Shown: positions 34,499 through 43,309, counted from the first letter of the stretch. The stretch: DNA of 64,000 nt from CAYMZZ01 sp047600605 (GCA_047600605.1 JASGKK010000003.1:558001-622000); one strand, 5' to 3'. Notes: generated from the sequence alone by a model not told the origin. Numbers and translations are program-made.

Positions 34499-35623
34499 AT
34501 GGTATTATCCGAACTTTTGGAAAAAGCTGCAAACTTTGGCTTCCTGACTGTAGAAGAAGGAGTTTATCTCTATCACAATGCTCCGCTGACCGATCTGATG
34601 TTTGTAGCAGATGAGCTGAGAAAAAAGCAGGTCCCGCATGGAAAAGTTACCTGGCAGATAGACCGTAATGTGAACACTACCAATGTGTGTATTGCCAACT
34701 GTAAGTTCTGCAACTTCTTCCGTATTCCCGGCCATCCGGATGCCTATATCACGAATATGCCGACCTACCGTCAAAAGATCCGCGAAACACTTAAATATGG
34801 CGGCGATCAGCTGCTCCTGCAGGGTGGTCACCATCCTGAACTGGGGCTGCAGTTCTATGTAGATACATTCCGTCAGATAAAAGCCGAATTTCCCGATATC
34901 CGGTTGCACGCCCTGGGGCCTCCTGAGGTAGCTCATATCACCAAACTGGAGAAAAGCACGCATCACGAAGTGCTGAAAGCCCTTAAGGAAGCCGGCCTTG
35001 ACTCACTGCCGGGTGCCGGCGCCGAAATCCTGATCGACCGTGTTCGCCGCCTGATATCCAAAGGCAAATGCGGTGCCCAGGAATGGCTCGATATCATGCA
35101 TGAAGCCCATAAGCTGGATATTACCACATCGGCCACCATGATGTTTGGCCATGTGGAGACCATCGAAGAACGTTTTGAGCACCTGGTACGTATCCGCGAA
35201 GTACAGAGCCGCAAACCCGAAGGGGCAAAAGGATTCCTGGCCTTTATCCCCTGGACATTCCAGGATGTAGATACCCTGCTTACACGCATCCGTGGTGTAC
35301 ACAACCTTACCACCCCTGAAGAATATATCCGTATGATCGCTCTAAGCCGTATCATGCTGCCTAATATCAAAAATATTCAGGCATCCTGGCTTACGGTGGG
35401 CAAACAAACCGCACAGGTTTGCCTGCAAAGCGGCGCCAACGATTTTGGCTCTATTATGATCGAGGAAAATGTGGTAAGCGCTGCCGGCGCCCCCCACCGC
35501 TTTACTTACAAAACCATTCAGGACGCCATAAAGGAAGCCGGTTTTGAACCACAGCTGCGCAATCAGCAGTATGAATGGCGCGCCATTCCGGAAACTATCG
35601 AAGAACAGGTGATCAATTATTAA
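34499..35623 (+). CDS. mqnC: Cyclic dehypoxanthinyl futalosine synthase (menaquinone, futalosine pathway)
   Basis: 374-residue radical SAM enzyme that cyclises dehypoxanthine futalosine in the futalosine route to menaquinone. The cluster motif is C64-x3-C68-x2-C71 (CIANCKFCNF). MqnC-type blocks follow: GGDQLLLQGGHHPELGLQFY, LPGAGAEILIDRVRRLISKGK, FIPWTFQDVDTLLTRIRGVHN and IMIEENVVSAAGAP. The close homolog MqnE differs in these blocks, so I favour MqnC. Other pathway genes (mqnA, B, D, E) are not in the window, consistent with scattered mqn genes. It starts at ATG 34499 with a good -7 element, and DUF3817 follows after 14 bp. Confidence 0.94.
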   Translation: MVLSELLEKAANFGFLTVEEGVYLYHNAPLTDLMFVADELRKKQVPHGKVTWQIDRNVNTTNVCIANCKFCNFFRIPGHPDAYITNMPTYRQKIRETLKYGGDQLLLQGGHHPELGLQFYVDTFRQIKAEFPDIRLHALGPPEVAHITKLEKSTHHEVLKALKEAGLDSLPGAGAEILIDRVRRLISKGKCGAQEWLDIMHEAHKLDITTSATMMFGHVETIEERFEHLVRIREVQSRKPEGAKGFLAFIPWTFQDVDTLLTRIRGVHNLTTPEEYIRMIALSRIMLPNIKNIQASWLTVGKQTAQVCLQSGANDFGSIMIEENVVSAAGAPHRFTYKTIQDAIKEAGFEPQLRNQQYEWRAIPETIEEQVINY

Positions 35624-35637
35624 ATACACACGTACTA

Positions 35638-35955
35638 ATGAAATCTCCCAAAACATTTCAGTTGTTTCGTAAAGTAGCTATGGCAGAAGGTGTCTCTTTC
35701 CTTGTACTTCTTTTTATAGCCATGCCCCTCAAATACCTCGCCTCTATTCCTATTGCCGTTACCATCGTAGGCGGCCTGCACGGTCTTTTATTTGTTGCTT
35801 TTATAGTATTGGCCTGGGAAACCAGAAATGAATATAAACGCAACTGGGCCTGGCTGGGCAAGGGATTTGTAGCTTCCATACTTCCCTTCGGCACATTTGT
35901 GATGGAAAAACAATGGAAACGCGAGCAGCAGGAAGCCACCGGCATCAATAGCTGA
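35638..35955 (+). CDS. DUF3817 small membrane protein
   Basis: 105 residues with three hydrophobic helices (about 17-34, 40-62 and 78-93). The arrangement FRKVAMAEGVSFLVLLFIAMPLKYL and GGLHGLLFVAFIVLAW matches the DUF3817 family, in which the glycine-histidine pair in the second helix is conserved. Function unknown. It is 14 bp from mqnC and probably co-transcribed. Its stop codon directly abuts the stop codon of the opposite-strand nagA gene. Confidence 0.88.
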   Translation: MKSPKTFQLFRKVAMAEGVSFLVLLFIAMPLKYLASIPIAVTIVGGLHGLLFVAFIVLAWETRNEYKRNWAWLGKGFVASILPFGTFVMEKQWKREQQEATGINS

Positions 35956-37056
35956 TCAGTTTATCAGTTGCAGCAACTCCAGCTCCTGATTTACCAGGAC
36001 CATGGTAGCCATACTGCCTTTTTGAAGGCTGCCGGTTATTACAGGATCATTCAACAATTTTGCCGGATACAATGAACACATGCGGATAGCTTCTGCGGGT
36101 TCTATACCTGCATGCTGCACCAGGTTTTGCAGCGCTTTAATGGTTGTCAGCGCCGATCCGCTCAGAATACCATTGGCCTCATATTTATCTCCGGCCAGGT
36201 AATGCTGATAATAGCCGCTATCCGTTTCGGTAACAGCATCGGTGATTACAAAAAGACGGTCGCCGATTATTTTTTTAGCAATCCGCAGCGCAGCATAGTC
36301 TACATGATATCCATCGGGAATGATGCTCACCATGACACGCTCATCTTCCATTGCCGCCCCTACGAGGCCAGGTGCACGATGCTGCAGCGGAGTCATGGCA
36401 TTGTATAAATGGGTCACCGCAGTTATGCCCCTGCCAAACGAAAGCCTGGCTTCTTCATAGGTCGCATTACTGTGGCCAGCCGAAATGATCACATCATAGG
36501 AATGGATCAGGTGCAGTAATTCCTCGCTGATCAGTTCGGGGGCAAGTGTGATAAAGCGAATCACTCCGCGGCCATAATCAAGCAATTGTTTTACCTGCTG
36601 CACGGTAGGGATGTGAATGAATTTCTCTATATGCGCACCCTTTCGCAACGGATGGATCCAGGGACCTTCCACATGCAACCCCAGCACCCCTTCGCCGCCT
36701 GCCTGCCAGTAGGCGCGTACGGCATCTATACTACTGTAAAACACTTCATAGCTGTTGGTGGCCACGGTAGGCATACACCAGGCAGCGCCACCACTCCGGC
36801 AGTATTGTACCAGGCGTGTCAGCGATTCCGCCTCGGGGTATGCTGCCAGAAGGCGGCCTCCGGCTCCATAGATCTGCAGATCCAGAAAAGCAGGTATCAG
36901 CCAGCTATCTGCTGCATATTTATTTATTGTCGCTCCAAAAGGAATCTCCTCCTGAGGTACAAGGTCTGCAATAAGGCCGTTATCATCAGCCAGCACGGCA
37001 TGGTTCTGCAACCAGTGGTAGCCAGTAAATATGCGTGAGGCACAATGTGCAATCAT
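35956..37056 (-). CDS. nagA: N-acetylglucosamine-6-phosphate deacetylase
   Basis: 366 residues from ATG 37056. It removes the acetyl group from GlcNAc-6-phosphate in amino-sugar and peptidoglycan recycling. The amidohydrolase residues are E130 in LHVEGPW, H195 in SAGHSNAT, H216 in VTHLYNAM, H251 in PDGYHVD, and the catalytic D273 in VITDAVTETD. The first metal-site HxH is replaced by Q61-x-Y63 (DLQIYGAGG), as in E. coli NagA, which has QxN there and uses one metal. It lies 22 bp after a small membrane-protein gene. A TTG extension of 16 residues overlaps that gene and was not chosen. No nagB is in view. Confidence 0.94.
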   Translation of the reverse strand: MIAHCASRIFTGYHWLQNHAVLADDNGLIADLVPQEEIPFGATINKYAADSWLIPAFLDLQIYGAGGRLLAAYPEAESLTRLVQYCRSGGAAWCMPTVATNSYEVFYSSIDAVRAYWQAGGEGVLGLHVEGPWIHPLRKGAHIEKFIHIPTVQQVKQLLDYGRGVIRFITLAPELISEELLHLIHSYDVIISAGHSNATYEEARLSFGRGITAVTHLYNAMTPLQHRAPGLVGAAMEDERVMVSIIPDGYHVDYAALRIAKKIIGDRLFVITDAVTETDSGYYQHYLAGDKYEANGILSGSALTTIKALQNLVQHAGIEPAEAIRMCSLYPAKLLNDPVITGSLQKGSMATMVLVNQELELLQLIN

Positions 37057-37078
37057 AGCTTCTTTAATTTGAGAACGT

Positions 37079-37375
37079 CTAGTCAAGTGACCAGAAACGG
37101 CCAAACAGGCCCAGGTATTTTTCTTTGCTGCGCGGCACTGCTATTGCCGTCTTCTGATCGCCCTGCACCGGTACGGCCACTTCGCGTTTTTCGAAATAGG
37201 TGACCTGTACGCGCGAAAACAAAAAGCTATTGGTAAATTCAATGACAGGCGGTGAGCTGATCTGTTCTTTCTTTTCGGCCTGGAATTTTACAAAATCATC
37301 GTAGGACGGTCTGGTAAACCAGGCAGCCAGTATAACCGCTGCAATAAACAGGAATACCACATTTCTGAATTTCAT
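37079..37375 (-). CDS. Small membrane-anchored protein of unknown function
   Basis: 98 residues. One N-terminal transmembrane helix (FRNVVFLFIAAVILAAWF) is followed by TRPSYDDFVKF, a short extracytoplasmic region and a C-terminal motif KYLGLFGRFWSLD. Similar small proteins with a TNPS/TRPS motif after the helix and a final YLGIFGxFW-type ending occur in related genomes (from memory, not checked). It is upstream of nagA by 22 bp in the same direction, so the two probably share a transcript. No function is assigned. Confidence 0.7.
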   Translation of the reverse strand: MKFRNVVFLFIAAVILAAWFTRPSYDDFVKFQAEKKEQISSPPVIEFTNSFLFSRVQVTYFEKREVAVPVQGDQKTAIAVPRSKEKYLGLFGRFWSLD

Positions 37376-37430
37376 GCGGAAATTTTTCCAAAGGTAGGAG
37401 TTTGAGCCGTCCGTCTTGGTTGAGAATGTA

Positions 37431-38004
37431 ATTTGAAGATTTGGTGATTTGAAAATTTGAAGATTCGGGGATCACTGTTGTCCGGGGAAAATTTATATTA
37501 AAAACAGGTCATCTTCTAATCAGCTGCTTACAGGCGGTTTTGAAAGTTTTTTAAAAGTAAACCTCCCCTTTATAATATTGTTGGATATGGCCACAGGGTG
37601 TCAGGGGCTCTTTATCCCGTTTCCCTACCATATTCTCTTATTTTTTCTTGTGAGCCACATCGGCCGGCCGGTCGTGGAGGCAAAAAGACGGAATTAAAAG
37701 CAGGTACGAAACAGGAGAACAGTATTTTGCCGATAATAAACGATTCGATCATTTCCAGTTTAACTGCTCGGTCAATCCGAGGCTTCGGATCGCTTCACGT
37801 CAGTCCCGAACTCTCGGGGCGGCCCCTTATGCTTCATTTCAACTGTAAAGACAGTGTGGTAACTTTCCGAAAGAACAGCTATTTTCTTTCATTTTCCCCC
37901 GACAGCAGTGATTCGGAGATTTAATGATTTTGAGATCAGCAAACAGGATGAAATGTAGGGTCATAGTCCCATTTTCAAATTTTCAAATCACCAAATCTTC
38001 AAAT
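37431..38004. repeat. 31-bp inverted repeats framing a gene-free block
   Basis: The arm at 37431-37461 is identical, in reverse complement, to the arm at 37974-38004 over 31 bases. Each arm is built of small words: ATTTGAAG, ATTTGGTG, ATTTGAAAATTTGAA. The 512 bp between carry no convincing gene. They contain two close hairpins, ATCCGA-GGCT-TCGGAT (37775-37790) and CCCGA-ACTC-TCGGG (37805-37818). The block fills almost all of the 638-bp gap between the small membrane-protein gene and the OmpR-type regulator. Confidence 0.8.
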
Positions 38005-38013
38005 CCATCTCGT

Positions 38014-38703
38014 TTACCCCGTCACAAACCTGTATCCTATTCCTTTGATCGTAATAATCTCCAGTGAAGGGTCATCTTTAAGATAGCTGCGCAATTTGGT
38101 AATGTACACATCGAGGTTGCGGCTATTAAAAAAAGAGTCATTGCCCCAAAGCAGGTTAAGGATGTCCTTTCGGTCGATCACTTTATCCCTGTTTTCGGCA
38201 AGCAGTTTCAGCAATTCACTTTCGCGGTAGGAGAGTTTACGCTCTTCGGCACCATTGCTAAGCACCTGGCGGTTGAGATGAAAAACAAGGCGGCCGAGGT
38301 TTACACTATCTCCGGTGAGTTTCTGCGGCGCTTCTGCTTTGCGGCGCAGTACATTCTGAATACGCACAATCAGCTCTTCCATACTGAATGGCTTGCGGAT
38401 ATAATCATTGGCGCCCAGTCCAAATCCTTTTACCACATCTTCTGTCTGCACTTTGGCCGTCAGGAAAATGATCGGCACTTCTTCGTCGAGCTGGCGTATT
38501 TCATCTGCAATGGCAAACCCGTCTTTATTCGGCAGCATCACATCCAGTACACAGACCTCGGGTGTAAATTTTTTGAAGAGATCCACTGCACGGGCGCCAT
38601 CACTTTCCATAGCCACTTCAAAGCCCCTGCTTTCCAGGCTTTCTTTTACAATTTTGCCCAGGAAGAGCTCGTCTTCCACATACAGTACTTTTATGTTGCT
38701 CAT
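38014..38703 (-). CDS. OmpR-family response regulator
   Basis: 229 residues. The receiver has E10-D11, phosphoacceptor D54 in CVLDVMLPNKDG and K104 in YIRKPFS. The C-terminal winged helix (about 133-228) includes KLSYRESELLKLLAENRDKVIDR, WGNDSFFNSRNLDVYITKLR and IKGIGYRFV. It starts 18 bp after the kinase gene and forms a cognate pair with it. The domain order and length resemble the RprY/RprX-type systems of Bacteroidota. OmpR-type proteins bind direct repeats with about 10-11 bp spacing; the TTAACC boxes at 40443-40479 and 50127-50163 are candidates. Confidence 0.95.
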   Translation of the reverse strand: MSNIKVLYVEDELFLGKIVKESLESRGFEVAMESDGARAVDLFKKFTPEVCVLDVMLPNKDGFAIADEIRQLDEEVPIIFLTAKVQTEDVVKGFGLGANDYIRKPFSMEELIVRIQNVLRRKAEAPQKLTGDSVNLGRLVFHLNRQVLSNGAEERKLSYRESELLKLLAENRDKVIDRKDILNLLWGNDSFFNSRNLDVYITKLRSYLKDDPSLEIITIKGIGYRFVTG

Positions 38704-38721
38704 TTGTAAAGGGTGGCGCTG

Positions 38722-40383
38722 TCAGACACTGCGCTGATTTTTGGGTATGATAATGGTAAAGGTACTACCAATTCCTTCATGTGAATCAAGGCTGATAGTG
38801 CCGCCATGCTGTTTTACCACCTGGGCCACATAACTAAGACCCAACCCATGCCCCTTTGCATTGTGTGTGTCGCCGGTAGGCACACGGAAGAATTTTTCAA
38901 ATACTTTATCGAGGTAGCTGGCAGGTATGCCAATTCCATTATCGCTCACCTTTAATTCCACTTCCCGGTCGCGGCCGGTCAGTTGCACGCGGATACTGGG
39001 ATTTTCCTTACTATACTTAAGGGCGTTGTCGAGCAAATTAAATACTACACTTTGCAGGTGCAGGCGATCGGCATTGAGCTGCAGTGAACCACTGGTTTCC
39101 ACCTTTATTTGTGCGCGGTATTTTTCTGTCTGCAGGCGCAGCGAAGACACGACTTCGTCTACAACCTGACCCAGATCAAATACCTCGAGCTTCAACTCCA
39201 CATCCTTTTTTTCAAACATCGACAGTTTAAGCACTTTATCAACCAGCAGGCTCAGGCGTTGCAGTTCATTCTGGGAAATATCCAGGTATTCCCGGGTACG
39301 TTGCGGATCCTGTATGGCATTGAAATTTTTAAGCGCTTCTATGGCTACTCCTACAGTGGCAATAGGTGTTTTGAGTTCATGGGTGATATTGCTCATCAGA
39401 TCACTCTTCATCTGCGAAAGACGCTGCTGACGGAGCAGGTTGCGATACAGGAAAATAAAACTCAGCAGGGTAATCCCTACAAGGAAAACAGAAAACAGGA
39501 TCGGCAGACGGATCTTTTTTAATAAAAAGGGCGCTGTTGAGTCCATCTCTGCCTGGTAACGTGTATGATTTAAAAAAGATGGTCTGAAAGTAAGCGAATC
39601 CATCTGGGCCGATACATTGGGTACTGTCTTATGAATCGTAAATGATACATTGAGTTTTTCCTGCTGCATTGACTGCGCAAGTTTCCGGGTCAAAACCGGC
39701 AGGGGCAGGCTATCTGTAAATAATGAGTCGAGCCGCAGCAGGACCTGGTCTCCGCGGTCATTGGTAATATAAATTGTGTTGATCTCGGTAAAACCCGCGC
39801 GGCGGGCAGTATCCTTTGACGCTGGTTTTCTGACAGTAATTCTTTTAGGATTCAGTCTGCCTATTGCAATTGACTGGGGAGCCTGCATCCAGGCAGCAGA
39901 ATCGCGCGCAATATCCTCCCTGCCGGGTGGTTTGATCACGACCATTTCGCGGATCCGCTCGGGGTCAATAGAATCGAGGTTAAACCTGAATGCATGACCA
40001 GAATCCGGCACTATCTTACTCGTCGATGACTGGAGCGTGATCTTCATATTAGCTATACGCGCCTGTTTGCGGCGCAGGCTATCGGTGACGGAACTCTCTG
40101 CCAGCAGACGCACTACATTGCTGGCTTTTTCATTATAGGCAGCCCTGGGTACAGCTCTTGTTATATTGACCGAGGCAACGGTATCTTTCATTATGCGCTG
40201 AATCTGGCTCAGGTTTATAGAATCCTGTACATCGCGTGTAGCCTCACGCAGCAGAAAATTGACCCGCGTTTCCAGCGCATTTTTCTCCCGGCGGTAATTA
40301 CCCCTTAGCCAATAGACCTGAAAGCCGGTAATGACCAGCATTACCAGTACCATCAATAAGACCATCCATTTCAGTCGTGCCAT
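38722..40383 (-). CDS. Membrane sensor histidine kinase (HisKA type)
   Basis: 553 residues from ATG 40383. Transmembrane helices are at about 6-26 and about 297-316 (LPILFSVFLVGITLLSFIFLY), enclosing a periplasmic sensor region of about 270 residues that has no domain I recognise. The core has the H-box SNITHELKTPIATVG (H335), N-box NLLDNALKYS, G1 DNGIGIP and GHGLGL. It lacks HAMP and PAS domains. It is the first gene of an operon with the OmpR regulator and is divergent from the GLPGLI gene across 147 bp, in which three TTAACC boxes lie. A TTG start 13 codons upstream was not chosen because it adds a cytoplasmic tail before the helix. Confidence 0.94.
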   Translation of the reverse strand: MARLKWMVLLMVLVMLVITGFQVYWLRGNYRREKNALETRVNFLLREATRDVQDSINLSQIQRIMKDTVASVNITRAVPRAAYNEKASNVVRLLAESSVTDSLRRKQARIANMKITLQSSTSKIVPDSGHAFRFNLDSIDPERIREMVVIKPPGREDIARDSAAWMQAPQSIAIGRLNPKRITVRKPASKDTARRAGFTEINTIYITNDRGDQVLLRLDSLFTDSLPLPVLTRKLAQSMQQEKLNVSFTIHKTVPNVSAQMDSLTFRPSFLNHTRYQAEMDSTAPFLLKKIRLPILFSVFLVGITLLSFIFLYRNLLRQQRLSQMKSDLMSNITHELKTPIATVGVAIEALKNFNAIQDPQRTREYLDISQNELQRLSLLVDKVLKLSMFEKKDVELKLEVFDLGQVVDEVVSSLRLQTEKYRAQIKVETSGSLQLNADRLHLQSVVFNLLDNALKYSKENPSIRVQLTGRDREVELKVSDNGIGIPASYLDKVFEKFFRVPTGDTHNAKGHGLGLSYVAQVVKQHGGTISLDSHEGIGSTFTIIIPKNQRSV

Positions 40384-40442
40384 TGGCTGCAAATTGTTGT
40401 GGAAACAAAAGTAGGTAATCAACCGTGAGCCGCCACGGCATC

Positions 40443-40508
40443 TTAACCTTTATTAACCTAAATCCAAGGTGCGTTAACCTCCCGGACTGAACAGGTCTTT
40501 TAGCTTTG
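40443..40508 (+). promoter_or_regulatory. Triple TTAACC box plus -7 element before the GLPGLI gene
   Basis: TTAACC at 40443, 40453 and 40474 (first base of each), then 21 bases, then TAGCTTTG at 40501-40508, a full -7 match. The ATG follows 22 bp later. The same boxes, spacings (10, 21 and 21) and -7 position occur on the minus strand at 50163-50098. The third box occupies the position of the usual -33 element, as expected for an activator-dependent promoter. Confidence 0.65.
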
Positions 40509-40530
40509 GGCACTAATCATTTTTTAAACA

Positions 40531-41319
40531 ATGAAGCACATATTACTAGGAGTTGCCGCCCTTTGCGGCACATTTGCCTCTACAGCGCAGCAGAAAGAAG
40601 GAAAGATCATTTATCAGCGCAAGGTTGTTTTCAATATTCAGTTCAACGCCCCCGGTACAGGCGATGTGCCTCCGCAGACAAGGCTTTCGCAGTTTGAACT
40701 CAATTTTGCCAACGGCCAAATGGTTTTTCAGCAAATGGAAGACGATGTACAGGATGATATAGCAGGCGGCAATGGCGGTGTAGTCATCCGCACGATTGGC
40801 AGTAGTGCAGAGGATGTTACTTTTTTCGATTTCGCACAAAGCCGAAAAGTAGAACAACGCGATTTTTTCGATAAGCGCTTCCTGATATCAGACAGTATCC
40901 GTAAAGGCAACTGGAAACTGACCGATGAAACAAAGACCATACTCGATCACCAGTGCCGCAAAGCGGTATCACAACGTATTGGAAAACGTTCTATAATGAA
41001 TATGCAAAATGGAAAAATGGAACGTAAAGAGGTAGATGACACCACTACCATAGAGGCCTGGTTTACTACCGATATTCCCGTGGCGGTGGGTCCTGAAGTG
41101 GCCGGACAATTACCAGGCGCTATTCTTGAACTCTCCAGCGACAACGGACGATCTGTATATCAGGCTATTGAAATTTCTCCAAAAGCCAATGTCAAGGCCA
41201 TCAAAGAGCCTTCTAAAGGCAAAAAAGTGAATCAGCAGCAATTCACGGATGAGCGTAATAAAATGCTCGATGAGATGCAGCGCAATGGCGGCGGCACTCT
41301 TCGTTTCCGCAGTTCATAA
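40531..41319 (+). CDS. GLPGLI-family secreted protein
   Basis: 262 residues with signal peptide MKHILLGVAALCGTFASTAQQ. The family name motif appears as GQLPGAILEL (about residues 194-203), preceded by a WFTTDIPVAVGPE stretch, both hallmarks of GLPGLI proteins. These are found in Bacteroidota, often beside TonB-receptor-like barrels, with no proven function. The C-terminus is basic and glutamine/asparagine-rich (KKVNQQQFTDERNKMLDEMQRN). The promoter carries the TTAACC triple box shared with the barrel gene at 50074. A strong terminator follows at 41340. Confidence 0.88.
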   Translation: MKHILLGVAALCGTFASTAQQKEGKIIYQRKVVFNIQFNAPGTGDVPPQTRLSQFELNFANGQMVFQQMEDDVQDDIAGGNGGVVIRTIGSSAEDVTFFDFAQSRKVEQRDFFDKRFLISDSIRKGNWKLTDETKTILDHQCRKAVSQRIGKRSIMNMQNGKMERKEVDDTTTIEAWFTTDIPVAVGPEVAGQLPGAILELSSDNGRSVYQAIEISPKANVKAIKEPSKGKKVNQQQFTDERNKMLDEMQRNGGGTLRFRSS

Positions 41320-41339
41320 TAACAATTACTCATACCTAG

Positions 41340-41374
41340 AAAAGGGGCAGCTTGCTGCCCCTTTTCGTTTTGAA
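41340..41374 (+). terminator. Rho-independent terminator
   Basis: Perfect 12-bp arms AAAAGGGGCAGC and GCTGCCCCTTTT around a two-base loop (41340-41365), followed by CGTTTT. It separates the GLPGLI gene from the downstream pair. Confidence 0.88.
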
Positions 41375-41441
41375 AAATATCTGTCTCCTTTAACAAACAA
41401 AGCGCTATGAAACTGGCCGTGTATTGCTTAATTTTACTTTT

Positions 41442-42137
41442 ATGAAACAACTCGCCTGCCTGGTATTACTGTTCGCTCTCGGCTCATCCACGCTGTTACG
41501 GGCAGGTGTTGTGAGCAGCACTCCCGCGCAGGACCCGATTGTAGCATTCTGGACCTGGTTTCAGCAGCATCAAAACCGGCTTCGCCAGTTTGAAAGCGAT
41601 CCCGGTAAATACCTGCAGGAGATTCATGCCCAGGTAAAAAAAATCGGCGATGGACTTACCATCGAGCTTGAACCACCTCAAAATGGCGTTATCAATCTCA
41701 CTTTTTCTGCAGATGGCGATCAGAACCTGTTTCCTCTCGTGCGCTCCATCGTTGACAAAGCGCCACCCATCAAAGGCTGGCACTTCATTGCTTTCAGGCA
41801 ACGGATAGACCTGTCGCAGGCCAGATCCATGCAGCTCAAAGTAGGTACACTTACCCTGGACCCGCAAAGCATGAAGTTTTTTCCGGTAATCACGGGCGAC
41901 ACGCTGGATATTATCATCTATGTAAAAGGGCTTACCCAGGCCAATTATGCCGATGTTGCGTATCATGGCCTGCTGCTCCTCGATAACCTGCTGGGAGAGT
42001 ATGATTGTGTGATGAAAGTGCGCAGTTATGACTTTCACCCCATGCCAGTTAAAAAGGAAGAGCTGGATCCATTGCAGCCACTTCTTGAAATAGCGGGTTA
42101 TGTGGATCGTTTTCATGCCAACCGAAAACCCCGATAA
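41442..42137 (+). CDS. Secreted protein of unknown function
   Basis: 231 residues from ATG 41442, with signal peptide MKQLACLVLLFALGSSTLLRAG. No catalytic motif is obvious. The middle contains IVAFWTWFQQHQNRLRQFESD, SADGDQNLFPLVRSIVDKAP and GWHFIAFRQRIDLSQA. This WTWFQxxxxRL ... GWHFIAFRQR layout looks like a conserved family of hypothetical proteins, which I remember from Bacteroidota without a name. The OmpA-like gene follows after 11 bp, so they form an operon. An envelope role is inferred from the signal peptide and the partner. Confidence 0.75.
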   Translation: MKQLACLVLLFALGSSTLLRAGVVSSTPAQDPIVAFWTWFQQHQNRLRQFESDPGKYLQEIHAQVKKIGDGLTIELEPPQNGVINLTFSADGDQNLFPLVRSIVDKAPPIKGWHFIAFRQRIDLSQARSMQLKVGTLTLDPQSMKFFPVITGDTLDIIIYVKGLTQANYADVAYHGLLLLDNLLGEYDCVMKVRSYDFHPMPVKKEELDPLQPLLEIAGYVDRFHANRKPR

Positions 42138-42148
42138 TCAACCTGCTC

Positions 42149-42574
42149 ATGCGTCTTCGTTTTTTTTCGCTGCTCGTATGCTTACTTACACTGGGCCTTG
42201 CCGGCTATAGTCAGCAAAGTGTAGAAGCGGTTCCTGTTTTTTTCAAAACCAATAGCTCGGTTATTGATCCCCGCTACTATTCTAAACTGGATGCCATTGG
42301 AAGTATTTATGCGGGTGATGAGTCTGCTTTTCTCAAGATCTTTGGTTTTGCCGACCCAAGAGGCAGGGCGACCTACAACGACTCTCTTTCTGAACGTCGC
42401 GCCCAGGCCGTATTTGATTATCTCAACAAACGATTTGATATCGACAGCAGCCGGCTCTTTGTAACCTGGCTGGGCGAAGAGGCCGATGCCTATGACCTCC
42501 ATTTCCCCGATGCTCATATACAACAGCGCTGTGTAGATGTGGTGGTGTATTTCCGTAACCCGCTGGTGCGGTAA
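42149..42574 (+). CDS. Small OmpA-C-like domain protein
   Basis: 141 residues with signal peptide MRLRFFSLLVCLLTLGLAGYSQ. Nearly the whole mature protein is one OmpA-type peptidoglycan-binding domain: VFFKTNSSVIDP at the start, KIFGFADPRGRATYNDSLSERRAQAVFDYL in the centre, and QQRCVDVVVYF at the end. The domain contacts diaminopimelate in the cell wall in characterised members. There is no lipobox cysteine, so it is probably soluble in the periplasm or a partner of another protein. It is co-transcribed with the secreted protein just upstream. Confidence 0.88.
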   Translation: MRLRFFSLLVCLLTLGLAGYSQQSVEAVPVFFKTNSSVIDPRYYSKLDAIGSIYAGDESAFLKIFGFADPRGRATYNDSLSERRAQAVFDYLNKRFDIDSSRLFVTWLGEEADAYDLHFPDAHIQQRCVDVVVYFRNPLVR

Positions 42575-42733
42575 TGGCAAAACGCCTGACAGATAAATAA
42601 TCATTCTTTACAAACTCGACTGCTCTTCTGCTGTACGTAATTTTACTGTGGAGATTTTTTTCTGTCGACAACATCTTATTCAACGTAAATATTTCATCAT
42701 TCCGCCTTATCTTTCTCCTCCATTTATCAACAA

Positions 42734-43309
42734 ATGCACAAGCCGCTTTTTGAGGATCAGGTTTTTGAAAAGACAGATTTCAGTGCAACCGGCTTCCCAC
42801 TGGGAGAATATGATAATTGTCAGTTTATCAACTGCAACCTGGCCAATGCGCAGCTGGGCTCCTGTATATTCAGTGAATGTACTTTTACCGGTTGCAACCT
42901 GAGTACAGCCGGCCTGCAGGCTACTTCACTGCGTGATGTAAAGTTTGTGCAATGCAAACTCCTGGGGCTTCATTTTGATACCTGCGATAAGTTCCTAATA
43001 GAATTTTCATTCGACAACTGTGTGATGGACCTTTGTACATTTTATCAGCTCCGCATCAAGAAAACTGTTTTCCGCAACTGCTCCCTTAAAGAAACTGATT
43101 TTACGGAGGCCGATCTTAGTGCCGGTGTTTTTGACCATTGTGACCTGCAGCAAGCACGTTTTGACCGCAGCAACCTGGAAAAAACAGATTTTCGTACAGC
43201 ATTCCATTATATCCTGGACCCTTCAGTTAATAAGATCAAAAAAGCACGGTTTTCACTGGCAGGCCTGCCCGGATTACTGGCGCATTACGATATTGATATC
43301 AGCCATTAA
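42734..43309 (+). CDS. Pentapeptide-repeat protein
   Basis: 191 residues built largely from pentapeptide repeats of the A(D/N)LxX kind, with right-handed beta-helix spacing: FINCNLANAQLGSC, FTGCNLSTAGLQATSLRDVKF, FRNCSLKETDFTEADLSAG and DHCDLQQARFDRSNLEKTDF. No signal peptide is seen, so it is cytoplasmic. Related proteins include gyrase-protecting Qnr-like proteins, but family membership alone does not show resistance. The start is ATG at 42734. It stands 159 bp after the OmpA-like gene and is probably separate. Confidence 0.92.
   Translation: MHKPLFEDQVFEKTDFSATGFPLGEYDNCQFINCNLANAQLGSCIFSECTFTGCNLSTAGLQATSLRDVKFVQCKLLGLHFDTCDKFLIEFSFDNCVMDLCTFYQLRIKKTVFRNCSLKETDFTEADLSAGVFDHCDLQQARFDRSNLEKTDFRTAFHYILDPSVNKIKKARFSLAGLPGLLAHYDIDISH

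Noticed and set aside
37598..37924. A 108-codon frame inside the inverted-repeat block
   Set aside because: It spans both hairpins and has no conserved-looking segments or promoter. The composition looks random, so I left the block as non-coding.
42734..43309. Qnr-type quinolone resistance gene
   Set aside because: It is a pentapeptide-repeat protein, but I see no feature beyond the repeat that would support gyrase protection.
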